Source: Iodobacter fluviatilis
GTDB taxonomy: Bacteria; Pseudomonadota; Gammaproteobacteria; Burkholderiales; Chitinibacteraceae
DNA: 64,000 nt
Direction: 5' to 3'
Assembly (NCBI RefSeq): GCF_900451195.1
Contig: NZ_UGHR01000001.1
Span: 1,302,001-1,366,000, forward strand
Positions 47,001-55,382 of the stretch are shown here, piece by piece. How positions within the stretch are numbered: position 1 is the first letter of the stretch; each line of letters opens with the position of its first letter. Under the pieces are notes generated by a model, which searched no databases, was not told the origin of the DNA, and saw only the letters and a program-made list of their open reading frames with translations. The translations under genes were made by a program, and so were the position numbers.

Positions 47001-49202
47001 TCTGATTTACAAAAGGATTTGCATTACAAAATGACTGATATGGGTGGTTTTAACCTACTAACGCCTAGAAAACACGTTTCTAGCCCAGTACGTTTTAAAG
47101 AAGTAACTGATATAAATGCACTAGCAGAAATGTTTTCCAGTACTCTAATTGAATATACTAAATTAAATGTTGATACTTTGTTTTATACTTCGAATGAAGA
47201 GTTTCATTACCGTGGAGTGGTGATAGGGAAGGTGATTTTAGGCGGGCTAGCTATTCCAGTATCCGCAGTCGCTTGCTTGCCTTTGGGCCTAGTAGGTGTG
47301 ATGGGGGTTGCTGCTATTAGCGGTGGCATTACGGCAGGGCATATTGGGTTTGCTGTAGATGATTATATAAACGCGAACGGTGATGAAGCAACATCCAATT
47401 TAATTGGATCAGTCGCATTAGCCCCACTATGTCTTATTCCTGGTATTCGTGTTGTAAACACACTTACAAACCCTGCACGAATGATGAGGGGATTTTTGAC
47501 TATAAAATCCACGGCAATGCTAATGAAAAAAACAATTCAAAGAGGGTTTTTATGGCAAACGTCAACCCTTCATGAAAAATATACAAAACTAAATACGAAT
47601 ACTTTTGCTGTGACTTCGTTTTCTCGCATCCTTGGAAAAGATCGTACCTTAAGATTGTTGAACGATCAGTTACATTCACCCTTATCTTTAGGCTATATAT
47701 CATCAGAACGCAGTGTGGTGAATCAGTCTAATAGACTAATGACTGAATATAAAAGAACATACCCACTTTTTTCGAATAGGCCGTCCCAAGTTGCTAATGT
47801 GGTTCTTCACGAGCCAATACGGGAACTTGTTAGTGTCGGCTCATCTTCAGTATTGCCTGTGCCGCTCATAAACTCTCTTGAGGCTTTGCGTAAAAATCCA
47901 GTGATCAGTGCCATGATGGCAAGCCCTAAGGAGAATTGTTTTGCAATTCTGAGACCGACTGCGGATTTTATGTTGAGCAAAGGGATGACGAGTATTCAAT
48001 ACCGTGGACTGTATATGTGGGTCAATGGTAGCGATGAAATGCCTATGAATCACTTTGTTGTCATAGGGCGCTTAAACGGGGCTGACTATGTTTTTGATCT
48101 GACTGCAGGGCAATTTCCTGGCATTGACGGGCCCCAAATTTTGTCTTTGGGAAAATGGGAGGCACTTTACCAAACTACATGGACACGCAAGCTTATTAAG
48201 TATGGGGATTTTAATACCATAAATGAGGCTTCTAATAGGTTTCCTGCTTCCCTTCCTGGGCAGAGTAGTCTTTTTGAGGTGATGGGTGGAACGCAAATAT
48301 TGGTGGCACCGAGCTGGTATCGTGCCCGATACGTAGGTGCGCCTGTGGCCCCTTTAAAGATGCCGGTTGCTTTTGGTCGTCGTAGCCCTTTAGAGCAGGC
48401 AGTAAGAAGCAGCATACTCTCTCGTCAGCAGACTAAGAGTTATGAATATGCTACGGAGATGTTGCAAAAAGCAAAGATTCTTAATGTGCCTCAAACTTCC
48501 AGTCTGAACCAAGAATTCAAAAGAATGTTGCCCGAGGTCGTTTCTGATGTTAATAAAATATTTACGAAATCCCGTTTGATCACAAGCCTTGATGCTGCTT
48601 TACGGATACCGTCGGGTGAGTTGGTGGTCTTTATGCAAGATGGAAAGCTGCTCCATGTCATGGTTTCTTTGGGTAATGGTCGTTTAGTGGGAGCAAATAA
48701 TAATATTCTAAGCCCGTTTCTAGACAGTACCAGACAGGTTGTGCTTCCAGAGCAATTGGGCACTTTCAGTGAAACTGGCCTAGAACGGTGGGACGATAGT
48801 AGGGCTTTGAAAAAGGCCATAAACACTTCAAAACTACAGGTGTACGCAGGGGCCCCAAACGGTGCTACTCCAAGTACCACATCAATTTTAGCGATAGCGC
48901 AAACAGAAATGGCTCTTTCTCCGAGGCAAGATGGATTGAGAAAACTAATAAGCGTTATGGAGGGGGCCGGTGAGCTTTCATCAGAGCAAGCTGCTGCGTT
49001 CCAGTTGCGAATAAAGTCTGTCTTAATGTCTGGTCATTTTGAGTCTGAGGAGGCTTGGAAAACACTAATTCATAAACCGCAAAATATTCAAAAAGCAGGG
49101 TTAGCAAACCTCCCACAAGGAACCATTGTTTTGGTCAAAGAAACCTCTAGTAGATCAATATTAGTTACTTTGGGGGGGATAAATTTTTGTCGTTTAAGAT
49201 GA
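44082..49202 (+). CDS. Giant toxin-like effector, N-terminal 1706 aa, with SseI/PMT-type deamidase triad
   Basis: A very large protein without a signal peptide. An acidic segment (about residues 145-165) and long helical regions precede a hydrophobic hairpin at about 1046-1088 with another hydrophobic stretch at 1107-1126, resembling translocation or membrane-targeting parts of large toxins. A cysteine-enzyme domain follows: Cys1286 (ENCFAIL), His1324 (MNHFVVIG) and Asp1339 (YVFDLTAG). The spacings of 38 and 15 residues match the Cys-His-Asp triad of SseI and nearly that of the PMT C3 domain, which deamidate a glutamine in heterotrimeric G-alpha proteins. The frame ends just after a 7-G run (49172-49178). 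One extra G would join it to 49187-50137. The substrate is inferred, not shown. Confidence 0.6.
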   Translation: MVFMTKIRALNTDLSPYQLGKTDVKIHLNHAGVDTVRFTTMSNLTSVQNVVGGVSPSWSGHTWSDALRGVAAEFRFANYSSLLTFPANVFGRLFWMLKNGGPPDDFSVLKNENKQLCAADAHDCNPPSTLTSLPEQLSDYESDNEEEDDNRWAKHNKECKEDREKSVRKITEWQPMPTRAWLEPLVKLIDSGMPFVHRYVQGVPVLGSPPEVKKTVLPLEPMDDFRYAYNFINKAINRERLINDLNSALDHLELSLEKTPEAYHGVLNKGRELSAKLTDTFFNSLNIELAFEVLVYLHSDKTIEAFSGRNADCGNGYAVYKSSPSQADEFSSRQYQATQIFAANSSPIAPLVETNNAVQAASYWGWGYNWLEEHLSKPVKHMDHMLSRLMGVFPIADGYLLPPKSTDITYITDALPLQAYSTQSQALSLISTLTERVTTNNTAIRAENITGSTENEIAVSKTEETMRNTESKVVDTSSSVFSLDLSRDMLYELIRIKCYRFMADTNQDQKRRDAVSKYYYENKGGVTIWRGNALMVDLFAIEYQGGLVVFSVSQDWHTFIPKTQHTYSTRTYGYSVNMHRYVRVKHHTQDIFDYSKNEEFKSKARAGCPRYESELGDWIFAGPQKGKPYTPMLTLSGEKPIVDTIWEYINPAKINVSFGMYVPFFYKFQNNLQLYKSEEVLLLQQLIDDVSNGVKLSRDDYVLETIAPVYLKKQLALAHSPFFEPVTYIKDVINNELGKLERNKVVKTGLTADSLLTIKTAHANLSDFVEGEHTVSVFQLLTGAFARETYFQLLSVSNDNHAEVITKLSTKIRNLQYDFINEINNYKNNFDRMLALRLVLKSLIFDKCLSFIGDSSVNDKEKKLITKLLKGEVKPMEVSVDNTVLNNVFFIPSGSIDFKHEKMKDGVYFYDYFSEGILISLKFNKIILIKDIHSLEATLSGKEFKEWVSESLPVSMYTKYSSGFSLKEVFPNKSDLQKDLHYKMTDMGGFNLLTPRKHVSSPVRFKEVTDINALAEMFSSTLIEYTKLNVDTLFYTSNEEFHYRGVVIGKVILGGLAIPVSAVACLPLGLVGVMGVAAISGGITAGHIGFAVDDYINANGDEATSNLIGSVALAPLCLIPGIRVVNTLTNPARMMRGFLTIKSTAMLMKKTIQRGFLWQTSTLHEKYTKLNTNTFAVTSFSRILGKDRTLRLLNDQLHSPLSLGYISSERSVVNQSNRLMTEYKRTYPLFSNRPSQVANVVLHEPIRELVSVGSSSVLPVPLINSLEALRKNPVISAMMASPKENCFAILRPTADFMLSKGMTSIQYRGLYMWVNGSDEMPMNHFVVIGRLNGADYVFDLTAGQFPGIDGPQILSLGKWEALYQTTWTRKLIKYGDFNTINEASNRFPASLPGQSSLFEVMGGTQILVAPSWYRARYVGAPVAPLKMPVAFGRRSPLEQAVRSSILSRQQTKSYEYATEMLQKAKILNVPQTSSLNQEFKRMLPEVVSDVNKIFTKSRLITSLDAALRIPSGELVVFMQDGKLLHVMVSLGNGRLVGANNNILSPFLDSTRQVVLPEQLGTFSETGLERWDDSRALKKAINTSKLQVYAGAPNGATPSTTSILAIAQTEMALSPRQDGLRKLISVMEGAGELSSEQAAAFQLRIKSVLMSGHFESEEAWKTLIHKPQNIQKAGLANLPQGTIVLVKETSSRSILVTLGGINFCRLR

Positions 49203-50137
49203 ATATGGGGGTGCCAGAAACAAAGATCATCTCATCTAGTAATATTGCACTGGAGTCTGAATTTTTATTTGGCAAGGCTAATGTGCATAATGAATTAAGG
49301 GTGGCTTCATTACTTGGTCGTGATGCTTCTTTTAATTTTAATGAGCATACGTTGACTATTACTGCTCATGGTGCGCCTGGCATTACCAATTATATGGATG
49401 CGAAAGAGCTTGCAAATATCATAAAAGGTTTAATGATCAGTAAAGAAAGCCGACTGGATCAAGTACGGCATATTGAATTAAACTCTTGCTTTGGGGCATT
49501 TGGGAGGTATTCTACAGGGCAAATTTTGGCTAATGAATTTGACATCTCTGTGACTGCTTATCGTTGGAGGTATAGCGCTGCAACTGCTGATGATTTTTTG
49601 AATAAAGTTAAATTTAAGCCTGTTCCTACAAGTACAAATAATCATCAAGAAATCTTGGAGAGTATGGGTAGAGAGCATGTCAGAAAGCATGAGTTTTGGA
49701 ATTATTTATTAATGTTCTATAAAATGCATCTTTCACGAAGCCGTCGTTCTGCGGATGGAGTAGATGAGGATTACCCGGACTTCAAAGATGTAATGTTGTT
49801 TGCTTTGAAAAAGCTATCCGTCAATGATTTTTTAGAGAGAAATCAATGGTTTTATGGTGTTCAGGACCCGAACTTGTCAGATGCCCAAGTAGAAGCGTTT
49901 AAACTTCGTATGAAAATGGCATTGAACGAGATTGTTTCTGAGGCCTCGGCAACCACAAGTAATATTTCTGAGGCCTCGGTAACCACAAGTAATGTTTCTG
50001 AGGCCTTTACTATCACTAACTCCTTGCTGATGCCAGAAGATTCAAATCTTGAGGCGTTGTTTATGGAGCGATGTGCGAAAATTTTTACATTAAATCAGTA
50101 TGCTTATCGGAGAGTGGATAGGTTTATTTCGGGGTAA
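49187..50137 (+). CDS. C-terminal part of the giant effector with a caspase-like (clan CD) motif
   Basis: This frame has no proper ribosome site and starts inside the end of the 1706-aa frame. Restoring one G at 49172-49178 fuses the two into one 2018-aa protein, so I read it as the C-terminus of the same gene. It contains a clan CD-like pattern: LTITAHGAPG with His61, a helix (DAKELANIIKGLM), then HIELNSCFGAFG with Cys101. This is the His-Gly / Cys layout seen in C80 autoprocessing domains of large toxins. A spacing of 40 residues fits loosely. Near the C-terminus a 30-bp repeat occurs three times (49934-50023), encoding SEASATTSN-like units. Confidence 0.55.
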   Translation: MSFKMNMGVPETKIISSSNIALESEFLFGKANVHNELRVASLLGRDASFNFNEHTLTITAHGAPGITNYMDAKELANIIKGLMISKESRLDQVRHIELNSCFGAFGRYSTGQILANEFDISVTAYRWRYSAATADDFLNKVKFKPVPTSTNNHQEILESMGREHVRKHEFWNYLLMFYKMHLSRSRRSADGVDEDYPDFKDVMLFALKKLSVNDFLERNQWFYGVQDPNLSDAQVEAFKLRMKMALNEIVSEASATTSNISEASVTTSNVSEAFTITNSLLMPEDSNLEALFMERCAKIFTLNQYAYRRVDRFISG

Positions 50138-50259
50138 ACTCCTTAAAGGTAATTGTCAAAGTAGTTGAGATATTTTACGATTTAGGCTGCCCCCCTGTGT
50201 CTAGTTGAGATATTCCCTTTTCAGGGATTCCAACTTACTCAGGGGGCTGGTTACTCATC

Positions 50260-50757
50260 ATGTCGCGTATTCCCAAGGCTCGTAAAGAGGCCATCCTAAG
50301 CAAAATGCGTGCACCTCATCCGGTCAGCATCCGCCAGTTGGCTCTGCAAGAAAACCTCTCCGAAGCCACGCTGTACAATTGGCGCAATCAACTTCGTCAG
50401 GAGGGCCGCCCCGTGCCCGAACATCATCGCAATCCTCAAAATTGGTCTGCTCAAACCCGTTTTGCCGTGGTTGTCGAAACCCTTGCCATGTCAGAAATCG
50501 AGCTGAGTGAATATTGTCGGGCCAAGGGTTTATTCCCAGAGCAGGTCAAACAATGGCGCGATCTCTCCATTCAGGCGCAGGGCCAGGCTGAAGCCAGCAC
50601 GCCGGAGCAGGCGCAAGAAAACAAAACGCTGCGCAAGCAAAACAAGCAGCTGGAGCGGGAAATTCTGCGTAAAGATAAGGCGCTGGCGGAGGCGGCCGCG
50701 TTGCTGATTCTGCAAAAAAAGCTGCGCGCCCTTTGGGGCGAACCCGAGGAAGACTGA
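50260..50757 (+). CDS. IS3-B OrfA
   Basis: A 165-aa OrfA with two helix-turn-helix segments (HPVSIRQLALQENLSEATLYNWRNQ within about 22-48, and a second around ELSEYCRAKGLFPEQVKQW), then a coiled-coil zipper (about 115-150). It belongs to a longer-OrfA IS3 subgroup than IS3-A. Intact itself, but its partner orfB is broken. The ATG at 50260 lies shortly after the terminal repeat. Confidence 0.88.
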   Translation: MSRIPKARKEAILSKMRAPHPVSIRQLALQENLSEATLYNWRNQLRQEGRPVPEHHRNPQNWSAQTRFAVVVETLAMSEIELSEYCRAKGLFPEQVKQWRDLSIQAQGQAEASTPEQAQENKTLRKQNKQLEREILRKDKALAEAAALLILQKKLRALWGEPEED

Positions 50758-51195
50758 CCTCACTGGAGCAACGAGAGCGGCTAACCTCGTGGATCAGACA
50801 GGCATGCCATGCCGGTGCGCGCTTATATCGTGCCTGTGAAACCATCGGTATTTCGGTGCACAGCTGGTATCGCTGGCAGGCTGCTGGCGAGGTGCTTGCG
50901 GATCAGCGGCCCTTGGTCAAGCGGAATGATCCGGCGAACAAGCTGAGTGAAACGGAGCAGCAGATGATTTTATCGGTCTGTAATAGCCCGCGTTTTAGCA
51001 GCGTTCCGCCCAGCCAGATCGTACCGATTCTGAGCGATGAAGGCTGCTATTTAGCGTCTGAATCAACCATGTACCGTGTGCTGCGGCAAGCCCATCAGCT
51101 GCAGCATCGCGGCCGGGCTGCCAAAGCGGTACGTAAAGCTAAGCCGACCAGCTTCACCGCCACCGCCCCGAATCAAGTCTGGGTGAGTGACATCA
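50733..51195 (+). pseudogene. IS3-B orfB, 5' part
   Basis: The first about 154 codons of the IS3-B transposase: HTH region, then PNQVWVSDI carrying the first catalytic Asp. Here the reading is cut by the group II intron at 51196. The few residues after it come from intron sequence. The 3' part of the gene lies at 56945-57443. Confidence 0.88.
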
Positions 51196-51647
51196 GTGTG
51201 CCGCAGCAAGCGGCGTAAGAGATGAGGGTATGGCCCCTCGCCATCGGCTTGCAGGAGCAGGTGGCAAACCACCGTAAGCGGCACAAGTCAAAAGCTTGTG
51301 TCGTGAGCGTTACGGAAAAGGCGTCCGTTGAGGCGTCAGGTATGGATTAATGAAGGCGAACAACCGTGAACTGCCGTTCAAGTGTCGAAAGTGTTCAGAT
51401 GACATCAAAACCGGGGAGTGATGTTGCTCCGGGATTAGCTTGGCCGTTACCTGCTTACGGGTCAAGCGGTGTCCGGCATAGAGGCAGCGTCAGCGTAATC
51501 CGGGCTCTTATGTTGAACTGCGGGAACCTTCGGTGGCGATGGCAAGCGAAAGGCACAAGCCGACAAGGCGAGGCTGATAGTAGCGATGCGCCACCAAGGG
51601 GCGGAGCAGCTCGTAGTAGTGATGAAACCGCTGTAATGGCGGTGGAG
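51196..51647 (+). ncRNA. Group II intron, 5' part of the ribozyme (truncated)
   Basis: It starts with the GTGTG consensus at 51196, immediately after an Ile codon in the IS3-B transposase gene. The following sequence is typical of bacterial group II intron domain I and later pre-ORF regions: the stretch with TGAACTGCGGGAACCTTCG (about 51513) and AAGGGGCGGAGCAGCTCGTA with ATGGCGGTGGAG (about 51596-51647). The reverse transcriptase gene and the 3' domains are missing, cut off by an IS3-A insertion at 51648. It cannot splice. Confidence 0.85.
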
Positions 51648-52032
51648 GGTAATCCCCCCATTTTTAAGCTCACTTAAAAGTAGAGGCTAGGCATGTAATG
51701 CCAGTTTTTGTTTCGGGGTGATGCCGCCCAATCCCATATGTGGGCGTTCGTTATTGTAACTCCAAAGCCATTGCGTTGCGGTTTCTTGTACTTCAGCAAT
51801 ACTTTCAAAATCATCACAAGCCAGCCATTCATATCGAACGGTGCGATTATAGCGTTCAATATACGCATTTTGCTGCGGGTTGCTGGACTGAATATAGGCC
51901 AATTCAATCGATTGTTGTTCTGCCCAATTTTTTAATATGTGACTAATGTATTCAGGGCCATTATCAGACCTGATTCGTTTTGGTTTACCGCGCCATTCAA
52001 TAATTTGATTCAGGCTGCGTATTACGCGTTCT
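51648..52032 (-). mobile_element. IS3-A fragment, interrupted by IS66-2
   Basis: The end GGTAATCCCCCC is followed by the minus-strand orfB 3' region (51687-51902 and on). At 52033 an IS66 element begins. The IS3-A sequence resumes for 11 bp at 54474-54484, starting with the duplicated CGCGTTCT, and is then cut by another IS66 end. Confidence 0.88.
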
Positions 52033-52076
52033 GTATGCGTCCAGCGTGTCCACCTAGTCGATCGCGTCGATTTGGA

Positions 52077-53627
52077 TTAGCCGTGCAGCGGCAGTAATTC
52101 ATCAATTCGGCTATTGGGCCAGGTGGGCAGTTTTTCCAAGGTAGCCTGCAGCCATTGCGATGGCTCTATCCCGTTGAGCTTGGCTGTGGCCAACAAACTT
52201 TGGATCGCTGCAGCGCGTTTGCCTGCACGTTCGCTACCGGCAAATAACCAATTCTTCTTGCCAATCGCAATGGGGCGGATGGCGTTCTCGATGGGATTGT
52301 TGTCAATCGGCAGATCGCCCGTTCCGGCATAGTGAATCAAAGCAGGCCAACGGCGTAGCGTGTAGTCAATGGCTTTGGCCAAGCCGCCACCATGGGCCAC
52401 ATTCGGGCGCAGTTTCAGTAGCCAATCATGCAAAGATTGCAGTTCGGACTGACTGTTTAGGGCGCGGCTTTGTGCGCGTTGGTCTGCGGTTTGATCTTTG
52501 GCCTGTTCTTCGATGGCGTACAGGCGCGCAATACGTTGCAAGGCTTCTGCCGCCACCGGATGCCCGCCCGCAGCATGCAGCTCGAAGAATTTACGTCGAG
52601 CGTGTGCCCAGCAGCCGAGTTCTCGCACGCCATTGGCGAACAAAGCTTTGTAGCCACTGTAATCATCAACCATCAGCGTGCCGCGCCAATGCTGCAAATA
52701 ATGGGCGGCGTGTTGCCCACTACGGCTGATTTGATAGTCAAACACCACTATCGGTGGGCTGCCGCTCAAATCATTGCTGCGATACGCCCATAAATAGGCA
52801 CGTTTGGTTTTGCCTTTACCGGGATCCAGCTGCTGCACCGGGGTTTCGTCCGCATGCAGGCTGGTTTGCTGGCGCAGTTTCTCACTCAGGCGGTCTGCGA
52901 GTGGTTGCAATGCCACTCCAATCCGGCCGATCCATTCACTCAAGGTGCTACGCGCCAGAATGACTTGTTGGCGCGCAGCAATTTGTTCGAGGCGGTACAG
53001 CGGTAAGTGATCGAGGTATTTGCTCACCGCCACCCAGGCTAATAAGCCCGGCGTCGCCATTCCGCCATCAATCACGGCGGGAGGGACTGGCGCTGCGGTG
53101 ATGGTTTCGCACTGGCGGCAGGCATATTGCGGGCGGATGTGGCGCACCACAAAGAAACGGGCTGGTTCGATGTCCAGCTGTTCGCTCACGTCTTCGCCGA
53201 TCTTAACCAATTTGGCTTGGCATTGCCCGCAAGTGCATTGCTCGGGTTCGTGCCGAACCTCGACGCGCTCCAGATGTTCGGGCAGTGGCTGACGACCCGC
53301 ACGTGGGCGTGGTTTTAGGCGGGAAACGGGGGCATCGTTGCTGGCTGGCGTTTCATCCAGCTCAGCGGTGATGGCGGCCAGATCCTGATCCGCATCATCT
53401 TCAAACAGCTGCTTTTGCTCGACCGACAGGGCTTCGCTCTTGGTGCCAAAGCGGATGCGCTTTAAATGCGCCAGTTCTATGACCAGCTTCTGGTTTTTTA
53501 GCTCCAGAGATTGAATGTGCTGATCACGAGTTGCAAGTTGCGCCTGCAGCTGCGCCACCAAAGCCTGAGCCTCCGCCAGCGAGGGCGAATTTGTAGCCAT
53601 AGTGGGATGATTGGGCGCGAGTGTCAT
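52077..53627 (-). CDS. tnpC: IS66-family transposase TnpC
   Basis: A 516-aa IS66 DDE transposase. It has an N-terminal coiled coil (LEAQALVAQLQAQLATRDQ-like), a CTCGQCQ zinc-binding region with later CRQCET, and then the core. The core has LHADETPVQQL (Asp), MVDDYSGYKALF (Asp) and the C-terminal IDNNPIENAIRPIAIGKKNW (Glu). Length and motifs are complete. It is a different subtype from the TnpC at 6275. Confidence 0.95.
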   Translation of the reverse strand: MTLAPNHPTMATNSPSLAEAQALVAQLQAQLATRDQHIQSLELKNQKLVIELAHLKRIRFGTKSEALSVEQKQLFEDDADQDLAAITAELDETPASNDAPVSRLKPRPRAGRQPLPEHLERVEVRHEPEQCTCGQCQAKLVKIGEDVSEQLDIEPARFFVVRHIRPQYACRQCETITAAPVPPAVIDGGMATPGLLAWVAVSKYLDHLPLYRLEQIAARQQVILARSTLSEWIGRIGVALQPLADRLSEKLRQQTSLHADETPVQQLDPGKGKTKRAYLWAYRSNDLSGSPPIVVFDYQISRSGQHAAHYLQHWRGTLMVDDYSGYKALFANGVRELGCWAHARRKFFELHAAGGHPVAAEALQRIARLYAIEEQAKDQTADQRAQSRALNSQSELQSLHDWLLKLRPNVAHGGGLAKAIDYTLRRWPALIHYAGTGDLPIDNNPIENAIRPIAIGKKNWLFAGSERAGKRAAAIQSLLATAKLNGIEPSQWLQATLEKLPTWPNSRIDELLPLHG

Positions 53628-53659
53628 ACCCTTATTTTACTGGGCTCGAGCGATACCAG

Positions 53660-53998
53660 CTAGACCTGCCAATGACTTGGCGGCGTAGCGCACAAACGTT
53701 GCCAATCCACACCGCTGACGAGCCAATGCCATTGTTCTCTGGGCATTGTAAAAGTAGCCTCACCCAAAGTCGGCCAGTGGAAACGCCCAGAGTGTAAACG
53801 GCGCTGGCAGAGCCAGACGCCATTGCCATCCCAGATTAATAACTTCAGTCGCGAATGGGATCGATTGGTAAACCCATAGGCAGTGCCATCACAGGGTGAG
53901 CACCCCAGCGTTTGTTGCACCAGCAATGACAGACGTTCGATACTCCAGCGCATATCGACGGGCGTGACCAGCAAGAAGACCTGTTCGGGTTGAATCAT
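53660..53998 (-). CDS. tnpB: IS66-family accessory protein TnpB
   Basis: A 112-aa Orf2 protein with VFLLVTPVDMRWSIERLSLLV, CDGTAYGFTNRSHSRLKLL and a C-terminal WQRL. ATG 53998 overlaps the tnpA stop (ATGA). It is the usual IS66 middle gene, needed for transposition by a mechanism that is not settled. Confidence 0.93.
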   Translation of the reverse strand: MIQPEQVFLLVTPVDMRWSIERLSLLVQQTLGCSPCDGTAYGFTNRSHSRLKLLIWDGNGVWLCQRRLHSGRFHWPTLGEATFTMPREQWHWLVSGVDWQRLCATPPSHWQV

Positions 53999-54393
53999 CG
54001 CAACAAAGCCTGAATTAAAGCCAGACAGGCCTGCGCCTGATCGGCGGGCCATTCAACGCTTAAATCGCGTTGACCTTGGCGAAGGTGCAAACGAATTGGT
54101 GCAGATGCTGGCGTTGGCGTATCAGCGATTTGGATCGGTATGAAGGTCAATGCTGGTGAGGCTGGAGATACGTCACGAGAATTCGTTAACGACGAAGACT
54201 CTGGATCTGTACTGCGGCGCGCATCGGCCAACCATTTATGCACGATGTTATCGTTGAGGTCATATTGGCGCGCGATGGCTGCGACTGAAACACCGGGTTG
54301 GTGACAAGCCGCCAGCACAGCGGACTTAAACTCGGGGCTGTGCTTGCGACGAGACCTGCGGGGTGTTGATTGAAGTGGGAGTATAGCGTCCAT
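53995..54393 (-). CDS. tnpA: IS66-family accessory protein TnpA
   Basis: A 132-aa Orf1 protein. The N-terminal helix-turn-helix (FKSAVLAACHQPGVSVAAIA with NDNIVHKWLADAR) is followed by a variable linker and a conserved RLHLRQGQRDLSVEWP tail. ATG 54393 (MDAILPLQ) is the likely start. The frame is open to 54426 inside the element end. Confidence 0.88.
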   Translation of the reverse strand: MDAILPLQSTPRRSRRKHSPEFKSAVLAACHQPGVSVAAIARQYDLNDNIVHKWLADARRSTDPESSSLTNSRDVSPASPALTFIPIQIADTPTPASAPIRLHLRQGQRDLSVEWPADQAQACLALIQALLR

Positions 54394-54484
54394 GTGTCCA
54401 CCTAAGTTTATCGTGGACACGATCATCCCAAGGAACGATAACGCTATTCAACGTGGGTCGGCTGGATGCTTACCGCGTTCTGCT

Positions 54485-54580
54485 GTAAACCCCCAGTCAT
54501 CCCATTAACGCTAGGCTTATTTTTCTGCTAGCGCCCGCAAGGGAAGGAGCTCGTCGATGCGGCTGTTGGGCCAGGTGGGG
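54485..54580. mobile_element. End fragment of IS66-1
   Basis: These 96 bp match 6189-6284 of the complete IS66-1 almost base for base, starting GTAAACCCCCAGTC. They are inserted in the IS3-A remnant and cut at 54581 by IS21-2. The rest of this IS66 copy is absent. Confidence 0.88.
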
Positions 54581-54635
54581 TGTCAATCAGCGTCCAATAC
54601 TTTCCACCCGTCAGCGTCCAAAAGTTTCCAGTTTG

Positions 54636-55382
54636 TCAGCCCGTTTTCTGCCCCTTTTTACGCTGTTTAAACCTGAACGAATCATTGCCCGTTTCCAGAA
54701 TTTCACAGTGATGTGTGATTCGGTCCAGCAGTGCTGTCGTCATTTTTGCGTCACCAAATACCGTGACCCATTCGCCAAATGACAGGTTGGTCGTGATGAT
54801 CAGGCTCGTTTTTTCATACAGCTGGCTGAGCAAATGAAACAATAAAGCGCCACCCGAAGCAGGAAAGGGCAGATAGCCTAGTTCGTCCAGAATCAGCGCA
54901 TCAATCTGGCTGAGCTGCCTTGCCAGATGGCCGCTTTTGCCCAAAGCCTTTTCTTTCTCCAGCAAATTCACCAGATCCACTGCATTGAAGAATCTCACCC
55001 GTTTGCCCTTGTGAATTGCAGCAACGCCCAGTGCTGTGGCAAGGTGGGTTTTGCCCGTGCCGGTGCCGCCAACCAGAATCAGGTTGTGCGCATGCTCCAT
55101 AAACGCAGCAGTGGCCAGTTGCTCAATCTGGGAGGCGGCCAAGGGGCTTTCTGCCCAGTCAAAGCCCAGCAGATCCCGGTGAATCGGGAAGCGGGCTGCT
55201 TTGAGCTGATAGCGCAAACTGCGCACTTCCCGATCGACCGCTTCCGCGGCAATCAAATGATCCAGCCAGGCTTCTATCGTGGCGGGTTTGCGGATCTTTT
55301 CGGCTTGCCATTCCGTCCAGGCCGCAGCCATGCCGTAGAGCTGTAATTGCTTTAACTGCAAACTACGATCAATGCAGGACAT
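54636..55382 (-). CDS. istB: IS21 helper ATPase IstB
   Basis: A 248-aa AAA+ ATPase that assists IstA in target capture. Walker A is [11 protein letters not shown] (about residues 100-110), Walker [12 protein letters not shown], and sensor region [11 protein letters not shown]. The N-terminus [13 protein letters not shown] is typical. ATG 55382 (MSCIDRS) is preferred. It overlaps the istA stop as usual. Complete and apparently functional. Confidence 0.95.
   Translation of the reverse strand: MSCIDRSLQLKQLQLYGMAAAWTEWQAEKIRKPATIEAWLDHLIAAEAVDREVRSLRYQLKAARFPIHRDLLGFDWAESPLAASQIEQLATAAFMEHAHNLILVGGTGTGKTHLATALGVAAIHKGKRVRFFNAVDLVNLLEKEKALGKSGHLARQLSQIDALILDELGYLPFPASGGALLFHLLSQLYEKTSLIITTNLSFGEWVTVFGDAKMTTALLDRITHHCEILETGNDSFRFKQRKKGQKTG

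Larger units (their letters stand above)
52033..54473 (-). mobile_element. IS66-family element (IS66-2), complete with 8-bp target duplication
   Basis: The ends are GTATGCGTCCAGC (52033) and, inverted, GTAAGCATCCAGC (ending 54473). CGCGTTCT lies on both sides (52025-52032 and 54474-54481), a perfect 8-bp duplication of the IS3-A target. It carries tnpA, tnpB and tnpC, all intact by eye. This is probably one of the youngest insertions in the cluster. Confidence 0.93.
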
